Assembly (NCBI RefSeq): GCF_035582795.1
Contig: NC_134367.1
Location: forward strand, 83,621,062 to 83,685,061
DNA length: 64,000 bases
DNA from: Mycteria americana
Lineage: Eukaryota > Chordata > Aves > Ciconiiformes > Ciconiidae
Reading direction: 5' to 3'
Positions 53,930 through 64,000 of this stretch are shown here, one piece after another. How positions within the stretch are numbered: position 1 is the stretch's first letter; each line of letters starts with the position of its first letter. The position numbers were made by a program, and so were the translations under genes. The notes beneath the pieces are model-generated. The model saw only the letters and a list, made by a program, of their open reading frames with translations. It ran no database searches and had not been told where the DNA came from.

Positions 53930-54720
53930 TCCTCTGTGCTGCTCTGAAGATTGATTTAACTTTCTCCCCTTAGGTTTCTTTCAGAGTCTCTTCTATTTAA
54001 TGTTTGGTTTATAAAAAAAAAGAAAAAAAAATCAGCAGCTGAACAACTCCGGGTTGCTCTGCAATAACAAACTAGGACAGACTGGGAAGGAAGGTACCGA
54101 CACACACTCTTAGCAAGAATTCACACTTCAAGAATCCAAGAGGATTTTATGCATGAACCTTAATAAGGCTATTTACAGATGATGAAACTCTCCTGTCAGC
54201 ATCCCTTTAAAGTTTCTCTGTATAAATATCAACAATCTTGCCGGACAATTGGCGAGACGTTAGGAGGCTTACTGCATGCTGTGCTGTGAAGCTATCTAGT
54301 TTTAAAGAGCAAATGACTCATTTAATAGATATGGTTCTGTTGAAAGAACATTCTTCAGAGCTTAGTAAGAGGGTTAAACCACATTAACATTAGAAATCAA
54401 TGAGCCAAAAAACTGTGGACTACTGAGGTCATGGTTAATAAAGACAGACTTCAATTTTATTTTCATATCCTGTTTTTGGCCTAATCACTTGACCTCATTT
54501 TTAAACATGGTCTGGATGTAATTCACCATTCTACACAAAGAGACTGATTCTTTTTCCCAGTTTTACTCTCTTCAGTAATTTCAATGACATTAAACCTGAT
54601 TTACACCGGAGGAATTGAATACATTTGCTGATATTTTCAAAGAAATCAGCCACCCAGCCCACAAAGCACAGTCCAATTTAATGGTGCCATTTGGAGCTTT
54701 TCTGACTAAATGATATACAG
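53930..54720. promoter_or_regulatory. candidate conserved non-coding block
   Basis: About 800 bp of AT-rich unique sequence lacking recent repeats, with octamer-like ATGCATGA, TAATAAGG and GATTGATTTAACTTT words. The texture suggests a conserved enhancer, but this is inference only. Confidence 0.2.
54570..54625 (+). repeat. possible fragment of an ancient sauropsid repeat
   Basis: TTTCAATGACATTAAACCTG followed by ATTTACACCGGAGGAATTGA resembles a widespread turtle, crocodile and bird repeat that contains TCAATGGAGTTA and TGATTTACACC. Assigned by eye only. Confidence 0.3.
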
Positions 54721-57700
54721 CTTCTGTTGGCTGTGTAACACTAAAACACATAGGAATGAGCCCATTGCTTGCTTTCTCCTCTGAATGGCAGATTACTCAT
54801 TCCTCATTGTCCAAGCCCACGTGGACTGGAACTGATGGAACGCCATTTCCCTCATTGGAAACAAGGTTGTTTCTGGACTGTATGCAGACTGAAAGCATGT
54901 TGAACAAATTTTGCTATTAATTAATGCTTATGTTTAAGATCCCCTACTCATACACAAGCATTTCAGCAAACAAGCTTTGAATTGTTCAAGGACTGAGCCA
55001 TCCTGAAGTTCTTTTTTAAGCTTCCTGACAGGAGGAGGCTCAGAAAAGAACAAGATAGGATATTTGTACCTTTAAACTGTATTTCCTACAAAATGAAGAC
55101 GTTGCAAGCCTGAAGAAGCTTTCTGGTTTGTGCTTATTTTTACTGAAACCCCTACTGAGAAACTCAGCTCTTAGCAAAGGAAGGGAAGACCAAGAATCTG
55201 GGAGCTATGTGGCAGAAGATAGTCAACCTTGAGCACGAACAGCTTAAAGTTGCACTACTGCTAGAATATACTTCCTGGAGCACTGTTCTTACCCACACGA
55301 GAAACATTTCTTGTTGAAAAGAAACACCGGGTGTTGGGTTTGTGAAAGGAACATCCATCATCTTGAATAAAATGTCTATGCAGAGGGAGAAACACAGCAT
55401 TGATGAGAAGACAGATATCTCAGGTTTCCACAAAAAATTCTTCAGAAAATATTATCTATCAAAGTTATGCCTGAGCTGAAAGCGAGACTACAGTGTTAGT
55501 GGTAAAGAGAACCTCAGATGGCTAGACTAGTATTTACTACTGGATAACCCGAGGGTCACTTATTTATTCTATTAGTAACAGCTTTGGTCACTCGGAGAGT
55601 CACACACTTTCATCAGTTTCAAAATAGGAAACAAAGATGAAAAGGAGTGAACTAACACTTTCAATATTATACTGGCTTCAGGATAACCAAGTGCCACCAC
55701 CGAGATGCTAAGTCACGCTATCCAAGTACTGCAGACCTTCTCCCAAATTTCTGGTCAGGGTTAACTCATGCAAAAGTTTTTCCCGAGGTATTCTCACAAT
55801 TGCTTTCCGGGTTCCAAACAGCGGATTTACAAAAGATGAACAACTTACATGAAAATTTCCTATTTTATTAAAGTTCTACTCTCTGGACATAGAGCCATCT
55901 GTCAGCAACAAAAGCACAACTTGTATATTGCCCACAATTACTACTGGTGCACTTCGCATGTCCCACTTTCTGACGTGGCATGTTTTTGTCTCCTTACTCT
56001 CCATCATCTCTCCTCAGATTTATTTTAAACACCTCCAGCTGATGTCTGGACACAAGGACACCTGAACTGATATCAACAGCATATTCAAGAATCTCTTTTT
56101 TTTTTTTATTACATTGGTCAGAAAATGCTCACCTGCTGTTTCTCAGCTTTTGAGATTTAATGATTTGCTATTATATAGCAGGAATTAAAAAAAAAAAAAA
56201 ATTTATAGCCTTTCTGCAAAACTAACACTTTTGTATTATTCACCTATCAGCCCCAGTTTGTTCCAATGAGGACAAGGCCAATGTGACTATTACTAGATTA
56301 ATTCTGTGATGCTATATAGCAAAGAAGCCTTTAAATATTGATGCTTAGTGGAGGAAAAAGGCTCACATGTTCAAAAAATGGAACAAAGGACATAAAATTA
56401 TTTCTCTAGAGAAGTCAATAAAATAAATAGGATTCCAACACTGATATGATTGAAACCTTCCAGTGATTTCTAACATGGAAGGCTATGAGCAATTTGGCCT
56501 GTTCATTCCATTCTCTGGTCCTGCTCTGTCTCCATAAGTTGGGGCAATGGCCAGCAATGTTGGTTGTCTGTCTGAAAGGAGAATCAAAATAAAACCTAAG
56601 AAAACGTCCTCTCTATCTCCCACACCTTTTTTCCTTTTTTTTTTTTTTTTAATTGCTTCCCTGGTGAAGGTTTTGGAAATCTGCTAGATAACAGTTATTT
56701 TGTAAATACACATTCTTGCCTGGTTGCTTTACCCATGACTCAAAAACCGATTCAGAAAGCTAGCACTTCGGTAAGACAGTGAGTGACTTCAGAGTCTGCA
56801 AAATAGCAGAGATTTACATTTGCAAGGCTGGATGGAATTGTACCTGCCTCCCTTTCTGTTCTGCAGCCACTGTGGAGAACAATGTAGGAGCAAAGACTGC
56901 AAAATGTTTAGGCCCTGCCTCTATGGCTTTGTCTAAACCCACACAGACTTGTCCCTGGCTGCCCAGACTAGGGATCTCTTGCAGAAATTCTCCTTCTGGC
57001 TCACATGCCATTGATTCTTCTTGAGAGAAAAGCAAGGGAACATGGTGAGGGAGTGAAATAAAGGAAGTGAGAGGAATCGAATGAAAAATACAACCTGTGT
57101 GCACAGAGAAGAGAGATGAGATTAAGATTCATATTCTTGGCAGATTTATTTCCAGGGTTGCTAAAGTGTACCTTTCCCTCTCAGTTTGCATAGTCTGCTC
57201 CCAGACATGCAGAAGCAAGATTTTGTTTTTGAGTTGAAAGACATTCTTTTTGTTCTAGTCTTTTCTGTGGAAGAGAGAAGCTGGGGTGAAGAATAACATG
57301 TTTTGGCAATAATTAATGGTTCTGATGATTTCAAATCATACAACACCAATTCCTAAGTTTCACTGAATTTCTTAGATATTTAGAACCAGTCAGCACAGAG
57401 AGCTCAAGAAATGCTGCGACAACAACATAATGCACATAGCAACTCTCCTCTTCTTTTCCAGACTGAAAACTGTTTTTCTAAGCAACTGTCCTACAATAAG
57501 CTAGTTTATATTACAAATATTTTAAACATTTTTCCCACATAACTGGATTTTGGGAAAAAAACCGATGAACTAATTTTAGAATTTATATTAAATAATATGC
57601 AGAGGATATATAAAGCTTCTGTATAAAGCTATCACATGCCTAAACCACAGTATGACTGCACTCTCAGGACAGAAAAAATACCAACAATTATCCCTTATGT

Positions 57701-58309
57701 TTGTAATAGTGGTCTCAGAAAAAACTATACATAATGAAATAGAGTCCACATTGTGAGAAATGTCTTAGTAAAGATCCCTTCAATAAAGATCTGCATATAA
57801 ATGAGGGTGCCACTTTTAAGGCAGAAGCAGAGCATTTTGTAATTTTGCCATGATTTGTATTTGTCCTTTTTACAGAAGTAAACACCCGCGTTGGCTCACA
57901 TGTTTGGTTTCTGCATCTCAGTACTTCACAGCATGGCTTGCTGTGCTGGGAAGACTTTGTTGACATTTAAAACCCTTCCATATTACTGTCTTAATTCAGA
58001 TCACAAACACATCTTTGAAATGAATTTCTCAATCATCCCCACTCACTCTACTTTCGTTCATAAGGATTGGTTTTAAAGCACAGAGCTTCCAGACGAAGCT
58101 AAGCCAGAGCCCACCTAACATACGATTTCAGCCCCTAAGAGGTGTCCAGTCATGGGACTGGACAAGAAAGAGCCTGAAAGATCTCCTCCCACTCCCAAAA
58201 CCTGGGTGAGCAACACTTTAAATTCTCCTAGTGCTCCACGCTGGTTTCTTGTGTACACTTAGCCTTTGCCTCCACGTGTCTAAGCCAGGCATTTTTGTTA
58301 GCAAAATGT

Positions 58310-58450
58310 CTCTGCGAGGATTATTCTTAAAAAACAGTTAATTAAAATGCCCAATTAAATGGCCTTTACCTATGCCAAAACCGTATTATGGTCTCTGATA
58401 AATACTGTATTCACACATCATTAAAACAGTAACAGCCAGACTAGAAACTT
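58310..58450. promoter_or_regulatory. candidate conserved non-coding block
   Basis: Contains AGTTAATTAAAATGCCCAAT, TAAATGGCC and CACATCATTAAAACAG: several homeodomain-type TTAATTA/ATTA cores within 120 bp, 1.5 kb from the gene-proximal CR1. Inference from composition. Confidence 0.25.
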
Positions 58451-59638
58451 TTTCCCATGGTGAAAGTTTCTGAAGAGCCACGTGCCTCTGACACAACTGC
58501 TTTTGTCAGCAAAGGGAATAAGAGATTTGTAGACAAAGTTTTCTGTCACTTTTGGAAATAAAATGTTTTCAGTTGGATAGGAAAAGAAGATAACTACTGA
58601 AAATCCTTTTTGTGCAGGTAGGTACTTGTTTTCAGTAACTGAGAGCTAAAAAGCTAAAATGAATAGTGGACTATAAACTCTTAAACCTAATAGCATCCCT
58701 TCAGAACAAGCTTATTCTCAGGTTCATTTCAGTTAGCATGGCTTTTCAAAGTGGACAAACCAATCCGCACAGAAACACGTTCGCAGACAAATTGCCCAAG
58801 TTGTTCAGCACTGTTATTTGGCAAGGTCTCCAGCCAGATGGGTTTGCTAGCGACTCCAGTAAGGTGTTTAAATCAGAATCTAGTGTAACACGTGACTGCC
58901 ACGTTTAATTACTCTAAGTTAATACAGCTTAATGGATATTGTTTGCTATGTAAGAGTCAGAGTTTTTGATGAAAAATACAAAGACAAAATAGTCTTTTTC
59001 ATTTGAATGTAAGGATACCAAAGCCTTGATTCTCTGCCCATGTATAACCTTTCCTAAGAGCGGTCATTCAGAACAATTATTATAGCAGGGACAGACATTT
59101 GTTCAACTTACAAAACATTTCTTAGCCAATATGCACTACAATGGATACAGAATTTTAATTGCATCAGCTGAATATATTTTGTAACTCTTCAACAGTTTTC
59201 TGTAGGTTTGCCTGAATGCATTCAGCTGCTGAAAGGAAACTGGGATACAACTGTGATCTTGAACTATTTTTTTTTTTCCTCTCAGAAGGATAACATCAAA
59301 CATGCTCATTAGCTTCATTTCATTTTGCAAAACTGCACCTTTTTGGAGTAGACTTTAAGCTCAGTACTACACACAAAACATCTCACATATGCTAACACTG
59401 CAATCTAATCCTTGATTGCTGGCACAAGAAGATGGCAAGCTATTTGCTGCTACAATTAATGTAAAATAATATAAGAAAACTAGACCCCTTTTGAAAACTT
59501 TCTTTAGACCGTATTTTTGGGTAAAGCAGTTTTTCTCCTAGGTCACTAATCAGTGCCTGGGAACAGTCAAAACAGCTTTTGTTCCTTGGCCCATGAAGCC
59601 ACCTCCTTGGTTATAGGATAGCACACACCAAAGAGATC

Positions 59639-59644
59639 AACATT
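59639..59644 (+). repeat. target-site duplication, left copy (AACATT)
   Basis: AACATT directly precedes the first CR1-matching base and is repeated at 59833-59838. A 6-bp duplication is within the short range reported for CR1 insertions. Chance cannot be excluded for six bases, but both copies abut the element exactly. Confidence 0.6.
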
Positions 59645-59832
59645 GGGTTGTCAAGCATTGGAAGAGGCTGCCCAGGGAAGTGGTTGAGTCGCCATCCCCG
59701 GAGGTATTTAAAAGACGTTTGGATGAGGTGCTTAGGGACATGGTGTAGTGGTGGTCTTGGTAGTGTTAGGTTTACGGTTGGACTCGATGATCTTAAAGGT
59801 CTTTTCCAACCTATGCAATTCTGTGATTCTGT
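59645..59832 (+). mobile_element. short CR1 3' end, same subfamily as the 13.4-kb copy
   Basis: The 188 bp match the 3' end of the longer CR1 copy with ten mismatches by eye. It starts inside the ORF2 C-terminus (coding for [13 protein letters not shown]) and runs to ATTCTGTGATTCTGT. It is severely 5'-truncated. The identical hexamer AACATT flanks it on both sides. It lies about 150 bp beyond the SIPA1L poly(A) site, opposite to that gene. Confidence 0.93.
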
Positions 59833-59838
59833 AACATT
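59833..59838 (+). repeat. target-site duplication, right copy (AACATT)
   Basis: Directly follows the terminal ATTCTGT of the CR1 fragment and matches 59639-59644. Confidence 0.6.
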
Positions 59839-59984
59839 GACAGTCCCTCGATGGTAACAAGGAATCGTGAGAGCTCTGGGGGGTGGACTGTCTCCAGACA
59901 GAGAACCTAGAGAGTGGGCTGAACAGCACCCTGAGCTATTACTGGTGACAGTGGTTATAGATAACACAAGATAAAATAAGTCAG

Positions 59985-61072
59985 GTTTAGATTTTTAACA
60001 TTTATTAAAAAAGCAGGATGTATGTTCATTTCAAATTAAACAGTTAAAAATGTTAAAGCATACAAACAAATCAATTGTGTACTAGCAGCATCCAATTGTT
60101 AGAATTTTCTAGAACTCCTCAGTACGGTCTTGGCAAGCTAAAAATATTACGACTTGCAACCAACTGACCTCACCATAGTGCAGATAAAACAAACTTTATA
60201 AAAACAACAATTTAGGTTAAATAAGCTTAAATAAAGGTGTTAAATACAAGACACTTGATCCAAGCTTCTGTACAAAGATAAACAAATTTGGCATTGTACA
60301 ATTGATTGGCTGGCTCACACCATACATGATTTCAATAGTTAAGCAGTAGAACTGTTTAGCTGAACATCAACTATACAAAAGTAAGTGAAGTTGGGAGTGG
60401 GCTAACCCCAGTGAGCCATTTACAAGGCATGTGTATTTTTAGAAAATCAGAACACTGTTTATATTCAGGCACCATTTGTTCCTGCAAATAAATAATCTCT
60501 AATGTATCTGCATCCAAACTAGTGTTAAACACATCAGTGCTAACATCTTATAAACACAGCTTTGTGACTATTCACTATACCTCCATTGTTATTGCTATGA
60601 CAATGTGGACTGTGGAAATAAAACTACTGTACATACAAAAAAATAGAGCACCTTTTAAACATTAAAGTATATGTCTGGTTATTCTTTTTATCTTACAATA
60701 CTGAAGCCCAAGCTAATGTAAATTGCTTTAACATCTTCACCAGCGCACCTGAAATGCAGGAACTAAAACCCCAAATATTCCTCTTCAGGCAAGCCCCAGC
60801 CAGAGCATCTTCTAAAAATGTCTAAAATGACACTAAGGATTTTTTACATTCATCTGCACACGAACAAATATCTGCTACTCTCTGCTTTCTTCATATGAAT
60901 TTAAAGACAGATTACCACAGTTCTCTCTCCTTTTCAAATGAATAAAGCTGGATAGAGAATGTAGCAGAAACACCTAAAATGGATTGTGAACACAGTGAAA
61001 TTATTACCCCGCTAATTCAAAAAAATACAGCTGTTACATTGTTCAAATAAGTATTTTCCAGGGGCCCAGCCA
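59985..61072 (-). other. SIPA1L1: SIPA1L 3' untranslated region
   Basis: About 1.09 kb of AT-rich sequence between the stop codon at 61073 and a poly(A) signal at 60006-60001. There is no interspersed repeat, and the ORFs are short. The sense strand contains several ATTTA pentamers and A/T-rich stretches, as expected of a regulated neuronal 3' UTR. The left boundary is inferred from the poly(A) signal, not seen in a transcript, and alternative downstream sites are possible. Confidence 0.65.
60001..60006 (-). terminator. poly(A) signal AATAAA of the SIPA1L gene
   Basis: On the minus strand the hexamer AATAAA is followed within about 40 bases by a T/G-rich segment (TTATCTTGTGTTATC), as in a cleavage and polyadenylation site. 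Cleavage is expected about 10-25 bases past the hexamer, near 59,980-59,990. It is the last AATAAA I see before the CR1 insertion at 59,832. Confidence 0.6.
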
Positions 61073-61219
61073 TTAGGATTTTTTGTCTATCGTATTGAAA
61101 AACCATTCTGTAAATTTCCTCAGTTGAGCAGCTGCTGTTTGAGACTCCTCCTGAAGTCTCATGTTATCTTGTCTCAGATGCTGTACCTCTGCTTGGAGAA
61201 CTGCCTTGTCCTGTTTTTC
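61073..61219 (-). CDS. SIPA1L1: SIPA1L terminal coding exon with stop codon
   Basis: The 48 codons plus TAA start directly after the acceptor TTAACCAG, reading [19 protein letters not shown] and ending [14 protein letters not shown]. The first 30 or so residues continue the leucine-zipper-like coiled coil started in the preceding exon. The aromatic tail (FTEWFF) and the basic end close the protein. The genomic open frame extends upstream into the intron, but those residues are not coding because the AG acceptor precedes GAAAAACAG. The C-terminal coiled coil of this family is thought to mediate dimerisation or partner binding. No internal stop or frameshift is present, so the gene appears intact here. 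Confidence 0.87.
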   Translation of the reverse strand, partial: EKQDKAVLQAEVQHLRQDNMRLQEESQTAAAQLRKFTEWFFNTIDKKS

Positions 61220-64000
61220 CTGGTTAACAAAGATACAAGTTGAGTAAAGTGAGTAGTCGTGATGACAGCATTTATTTTGGTTGTTAATACTTCTGTGCAA
61301 GTAATACAGTTATATTTTGTTGAGCTCCCTAATCCATTCTGACAACTACTAACTGTAAGTTAATTCCCAATATGCTCCAACTACCTCATTCATTCTGAGA
61401 AAATATTGCAAGCTAAAAAAAGAAAACTAGATGCTACTTTAATACAAAAATTATAGGAGTTTACTCCATTTAACAAAAAAATTCAAGCTCTAAAAGGATA
61501 AGAAGTTTTTAGCTATTACAAATCATAGGTGAGAGCCCAAGTCATAAGGAATTGATTTCAAGCATACGTTAAGGAACAAAAATATCTAATTTCAAAATTT
61601 TCCCTTACATGATTATTTTCTTACCAAAAGCAGTCTCATTTCTACCAGTCCTGGCATTGTCTCCAGCTCAGTCTAAGCTCCAGCTTAGACAGCAAATGAG
61701 ACAAAGCAAGTCATTGTTACATGATCAAGATACCACAAGGCAACAAGGATGACACATCTGGAGTGTTAACTACTTAGGCATAGTGCCCGTGTCCATATCC
61801 CTATCCTTTGCTAAATCCAAGGTACCATAAATGGAGATGAAGTGCCTCATTCTTTCTGGGATATGACTATATATAGGACAGTTATTCTGGAGTTAAGACC
61901 CATAAACTAGTTAGCCTTGGGGCAGCTTGTTCACATAACCACTCCCACAGGACCTTCCGCACCTCAGTGTTCTGATCAACCACTGGGCTCTACCATTCAT
62001 TAATTACACTATTTAGTTTAACTGATGTACTTTTTTCAAGCCCTTGATGACCTCTGCATAAAAATATAACCATTAAAACTGGAGAGTAATAATGATCTCT
62101 TACCTTTCTCAGGTCGGTTTGTAGTTGCCGGAGGATGACCTCTAGCTGGTTTACTTTTCCAGTCAGAGTACTTGGAGCATGTTCCCTGTAAAGTAGACCA
62201 CTACCTTCACTCTGGGTTAGTTAAAAACATTTTCTCCCCCAGCTTTTGCAAACACTTTTAGTGATAGCAAAGGAAACAAATCAGTTTAGGTGTACTTAGG
62301 AAAACACAGACAAAACCAGCATCGGCAAAAGGCTATTACTGTAGACATTGCTGCAATATCTGAAATATGACACTGCCTCTCATGTAAATCAGGCAGAAGT
62401 TACAATGATTTTAAGAAGGAATGTTTTAGGAATTATTTGCACATACCCTCACAGTGCAAGTCAAACTCGCTGCTAAATGGTGTGCCGAGCACACTTGTTA
62501 ACAAGCTGCTTTCTGATAAGGACCATACTAATCTGAAGCAAGCTGCAGCAGCAATTATTGTAAACCAAAAGAGCTGTTAAAGAGTTCTTTTGTCTGGTCT
62601 GCAGTTGTGTCATTTCCAGTAAAGGATAAACCTATGACTTTATGGAGAAAAATATTTTGTTTAAAGGTCAAAACATGAAATATTGCCACAGGTTAATCAA
62701 ATGCATGACTGAGGGAAAATACTGAGAATAGCTTCTGTTTCCTGTATGACAATGAGCACTGTGGGAGACAGTTTTGTATACGTTATAGATGAAATTAGCC
62801 ATAATGTGAATCATTTTGTCTAGAAGAGAGAAGCTGAAGAGAGAAGCTTTATATACAAAGCTGAATCAGCTGCTTCATGCAAGCGCACAAATCTGACAGA
62901 TTTGCTGATGCTAAAAGTGGAACAACTTTAACAGTCTTTTGCAATCCTTACTGATCACTAGGCTGGGGAAAGATGTGGGCTTAGAAGTCATTACAAGAAA
63001 TGAGCTTTACCATGCAAGTAAGTTAATTTGTGTAAAATTGTTTCAAATTAAGATGTGATAATCTAACAAGCAAGAAGACTTTTCCCTCCATTTCCTGTTC
63101 TTCCATTCCTGCAGCTGAAGAGCAAAACTAATCAAAGATGTGTTTTTCTTTTAAAGCGTGCTAGTGGACAGATCATGCTGCTGAATCTGTGTTTTTAACA
63201 AGTGTACTCCGCACATCAGGGAAGATGGGTGGGGGGGGTGGGGAAGAGAATAATCTCTCCCAGAGCACTGGGAAGAATTCAAAGAATTGGGCAGTTTGGC
63301 ATAAAAGTTTCCTGCAGTCCTCAGTTACAGGTCCTCTTGATTTGTTTACCTCTGTATAAATGAAAAATTATGGATTTGCAAGTAGCAAATAGTTGCAAAA
63401 GATAGGTAGGAACACCTGTTCCAAAGTCCGAGACATTTGCTGCAGATAAGGTTATTGCATACTACACAGTTGAGCGCGTTATTGGTTCTATTCAAATGAA
63501 AATAGAAATAAGCATAACACAAATTGTTATTGTATAGGAGGAATACAGTGAAAAATTTGATTAGCTGAAACTCTGCATCTAACAGCACTTTGCATTAGAG
63601 GCCTATTCTAGTGAGAGAGCTTTATCTGACTATACTACATATTTTCTAGATAGAACTGCTCAGAGGTTGATTCCAAGCAACAACATTTTTCAAAATTAAA
63701 GACAAGACATGATCATGCAAGGTAACAGGTCTGCCATCAAATAGCAGTGAAACATGCATACAGGCAATTTGACATGCGACATTAAGAGAAAATATTTTCT
63801 TAAAATATTTTTGTAAGAAATATGCTTTAATTCTGACGTACCCGGTAGCCTCAAGGAAATCTTTTCCATCTGTGGGACTCTCATCCAAAGGTAACTCTTG
63901 TGTTCCTTCCAAGCCCTGAGCTTGTTGCATATCATTCAAGGTGCAAAAAGATGCTACTCTCTGATCTGTAAAAAAGTAACGTAAGGATACGTTTAAAGCT
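61073..64000 (-). CDS. SIPA1L1: SIPA1-like RapGAP gene, 3' terminal part (three last coding exons; probably SIPA1L1)
   Basis: This is the 3' end of a spliced gene read right to left. Coding exons are 63965-63842, 62185-62104 and 61219-61073, joined in phase by canonical GT/AG introns. Together they give about 117 C-terminal residues ending in a TAA stop at 61075-61073. The peptide starts [14 protein letters not shown], passes through [19 protein letters not shown], and ends [14 protein letters not shown]. This matches, from memory, the C-terminal (SPAR_C/leucine-zipper) end of the SIPA1-like proteins. Family members carry a RapGAP domain, a PDZ domain and this C-terminal coiled coil; SIPA1L1 (SPAR/E6TP1) inactivates Rap and organises actin in dendritic spines. 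The RapGAP and PDZ exons lie beyond the window. The family call is firm. The choice of SIPA1L1 over SIPA1L2 rests on recalled C-terminal wording and is only moderately sure. Confidence 0.85.
61220..62103 (-). other. last intron of the SIPA1L gene
   Basis: An 884-bp phase-0 intron (GTAAGAG...TTAACCAG), AT-rich, without recognisable repeats or internal genes. Confidence 0.75.
62104..62185 (-). CDS. SIPA1L1: SIPA1L penultimate coding exon
   Basis: This 82-bp exon lies between acceptor CTACTTTACAG and donor GTAAGAG. One base completes the glycine codon split with the previous exon. The remaining 27 codons read [13 protein letters not shown] and [14 protein letters not shown]. The second half starts the heptad pattern of the C-terminal coiled coil, with leucine, valine or isoleucine at roughly every third or fourth position. 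The exon ends in phase 0, exactly in register with the next exon (LRK|EKQDK). It is too short to appear as a long open reading frame and was found by joining the splice sites between its neighbours. Confidence 0.83.
62186..63841 (-). other. penultimate intron in the window of the SIPA1L gene
   Basis: A 1,656-bp intron (GTACGT...TTTACAG) splitting a glycine codon. It contains a 13-bp tandem duplication (GAAGAGAGAAGCT twice, about 62,823-62,848) and a G-rich run (GGGTGGGGGGGGTGGGG, near 63,228-63,244). No mobile element is recognised. Confidence 0.72.
63842..63965 (-). CDS. SIPA1L1: SIPA1L antepenultimate coding exon
   Basis: This 124-bp exon is preceded on the minus strand by a pyrimidine-rich tract and acceptor (TTACTTTTTTACAG) and followed by the donor GTACGT. 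It begins with two bases of a split codon and ends with two bases (GG) of another, so both flanking introns interrupt codons. The 40 complete codons read [14 protein letters not shown], then an acidic stretch with [10 protein letters not shown], ending LEAT. This is the linker just before the terminal coiled coil. It contains several Ser/Thr-Pro-like and acidic residues and no recognisable fold. Reading through the donor gives a stop-free 97-residue ORF on the genomic strand, but the clean splice sites and family match show that the exon ends at 63842. Confidence 0.82.
63966..64000 (-). other. 3' end of the next upstream SIPA1L intron (cut by the window edge)
   Basis: Only the last 35 bases of this intron are present. 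They contain the pyrimidine tract and AG acceptor for the exon at 63965-63842. Confidence 0.7.

Larger units (their letters stand above)
52096..59638. other. AT-rich intergenic sequence
   Basis: No gene recognised; frames are few and short. Homopolymer runs of A or T occur near 56,095-56,107, 56,188-56,202 and 56,635-56,650. Two candidate conserved blocks are listed separately. Confidence 0.55.

Noticed and set aside
1..59600. CRISPR array, phage, operon or defence system
   Set aside because: No regularly spaced repeats, no compact same-strand gene runs and no bacterial gene content. The window is vertebrate nuclear DNA.
59648..59857. 69-codon plus-strand ORF
   Set aside because: An out-of-frame reading of the CR1 3' end and flank.
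63646..63841. extension of the SIPA1L exon ORF to the left
   Set aside because: A canonical donor (GTACGT) follows 63842, and the next exon continues the protein in phase, so this part is intron.

Overview
The window looks like a piece of a bird chromosome: mostly single-copy non-coding DNA with the 3' end of one vertebrate gene at its right edge. The bird assignment rests on CR1 LINEs that end in the ATTCTGTG octamer typical of avian CR1, on sparse interspersed repeats, and on spliced exons with vertebrate GT/AG junctions. The species cannot be told from the sequence.

Right edge (about 59,985-64,000, minus strand): the last three coding exons, about 1.1 kb of 3' UTR and the poly(A) signal of a SIPA1-like RapGAP gene. 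They encode the C-terminal coiled coil of the SPAR family. My best reading is SIPA1L1, but the paralogue SIPA1L2 cannot be excluded without a search. The rest of the gene lies beyond base 64,000.

Left of that gene lie about 60 kb in which I recognise no protein-coding exon, tRNA or rRNA. The only other protein-coding trace is retrotransposon. A 3.0-kb CR1 copy (13,362-16,395, minus strand) keeps almost the whole of ORF2 (endonuclease plus reverse transcriptase) but is dead. It has in-frame stops, a deletion, a frameshift and substitutions at catalytic positions of both enzymes. A 188-bp CR1 3' end of the same subfamily (59,645-59,832) is bounded by a 6-bp target-site duplication just past the SIPA1L poly(A) site. 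Two older, degraded CR1 pieces lie at 38,267-38,825 and 51,596-52,095.

Two long pentanucleotide polypurine arrays stand out: (GGGAA)n at 11,648-11,864 and a composite (GGGGA)n/(GAGGA)n at 29,202-29,352. Smaller structures include a 17-bp perfect hairpin (33,292-33,332), a 20-bp perfect palindrome (5,617-5,636), a short element with inverted ends (31,224-31,350), several MIR-like relics, and AT-rich stretches with clustered TAAT motifs that read like conserved enhancers. GC-richer blocks (about 18.0-18.5, 21.3-22.0 and 28.5-30.9 kb) give long chance ORFs on both strands; none resembles a known protein.

I found no CRISPR array, operon, phage or other coherent multi-gene system. The 60-kb gene-poor flank is best read as intergenic, possibly regulatory, DNA downstream of the SIPA1L gene.
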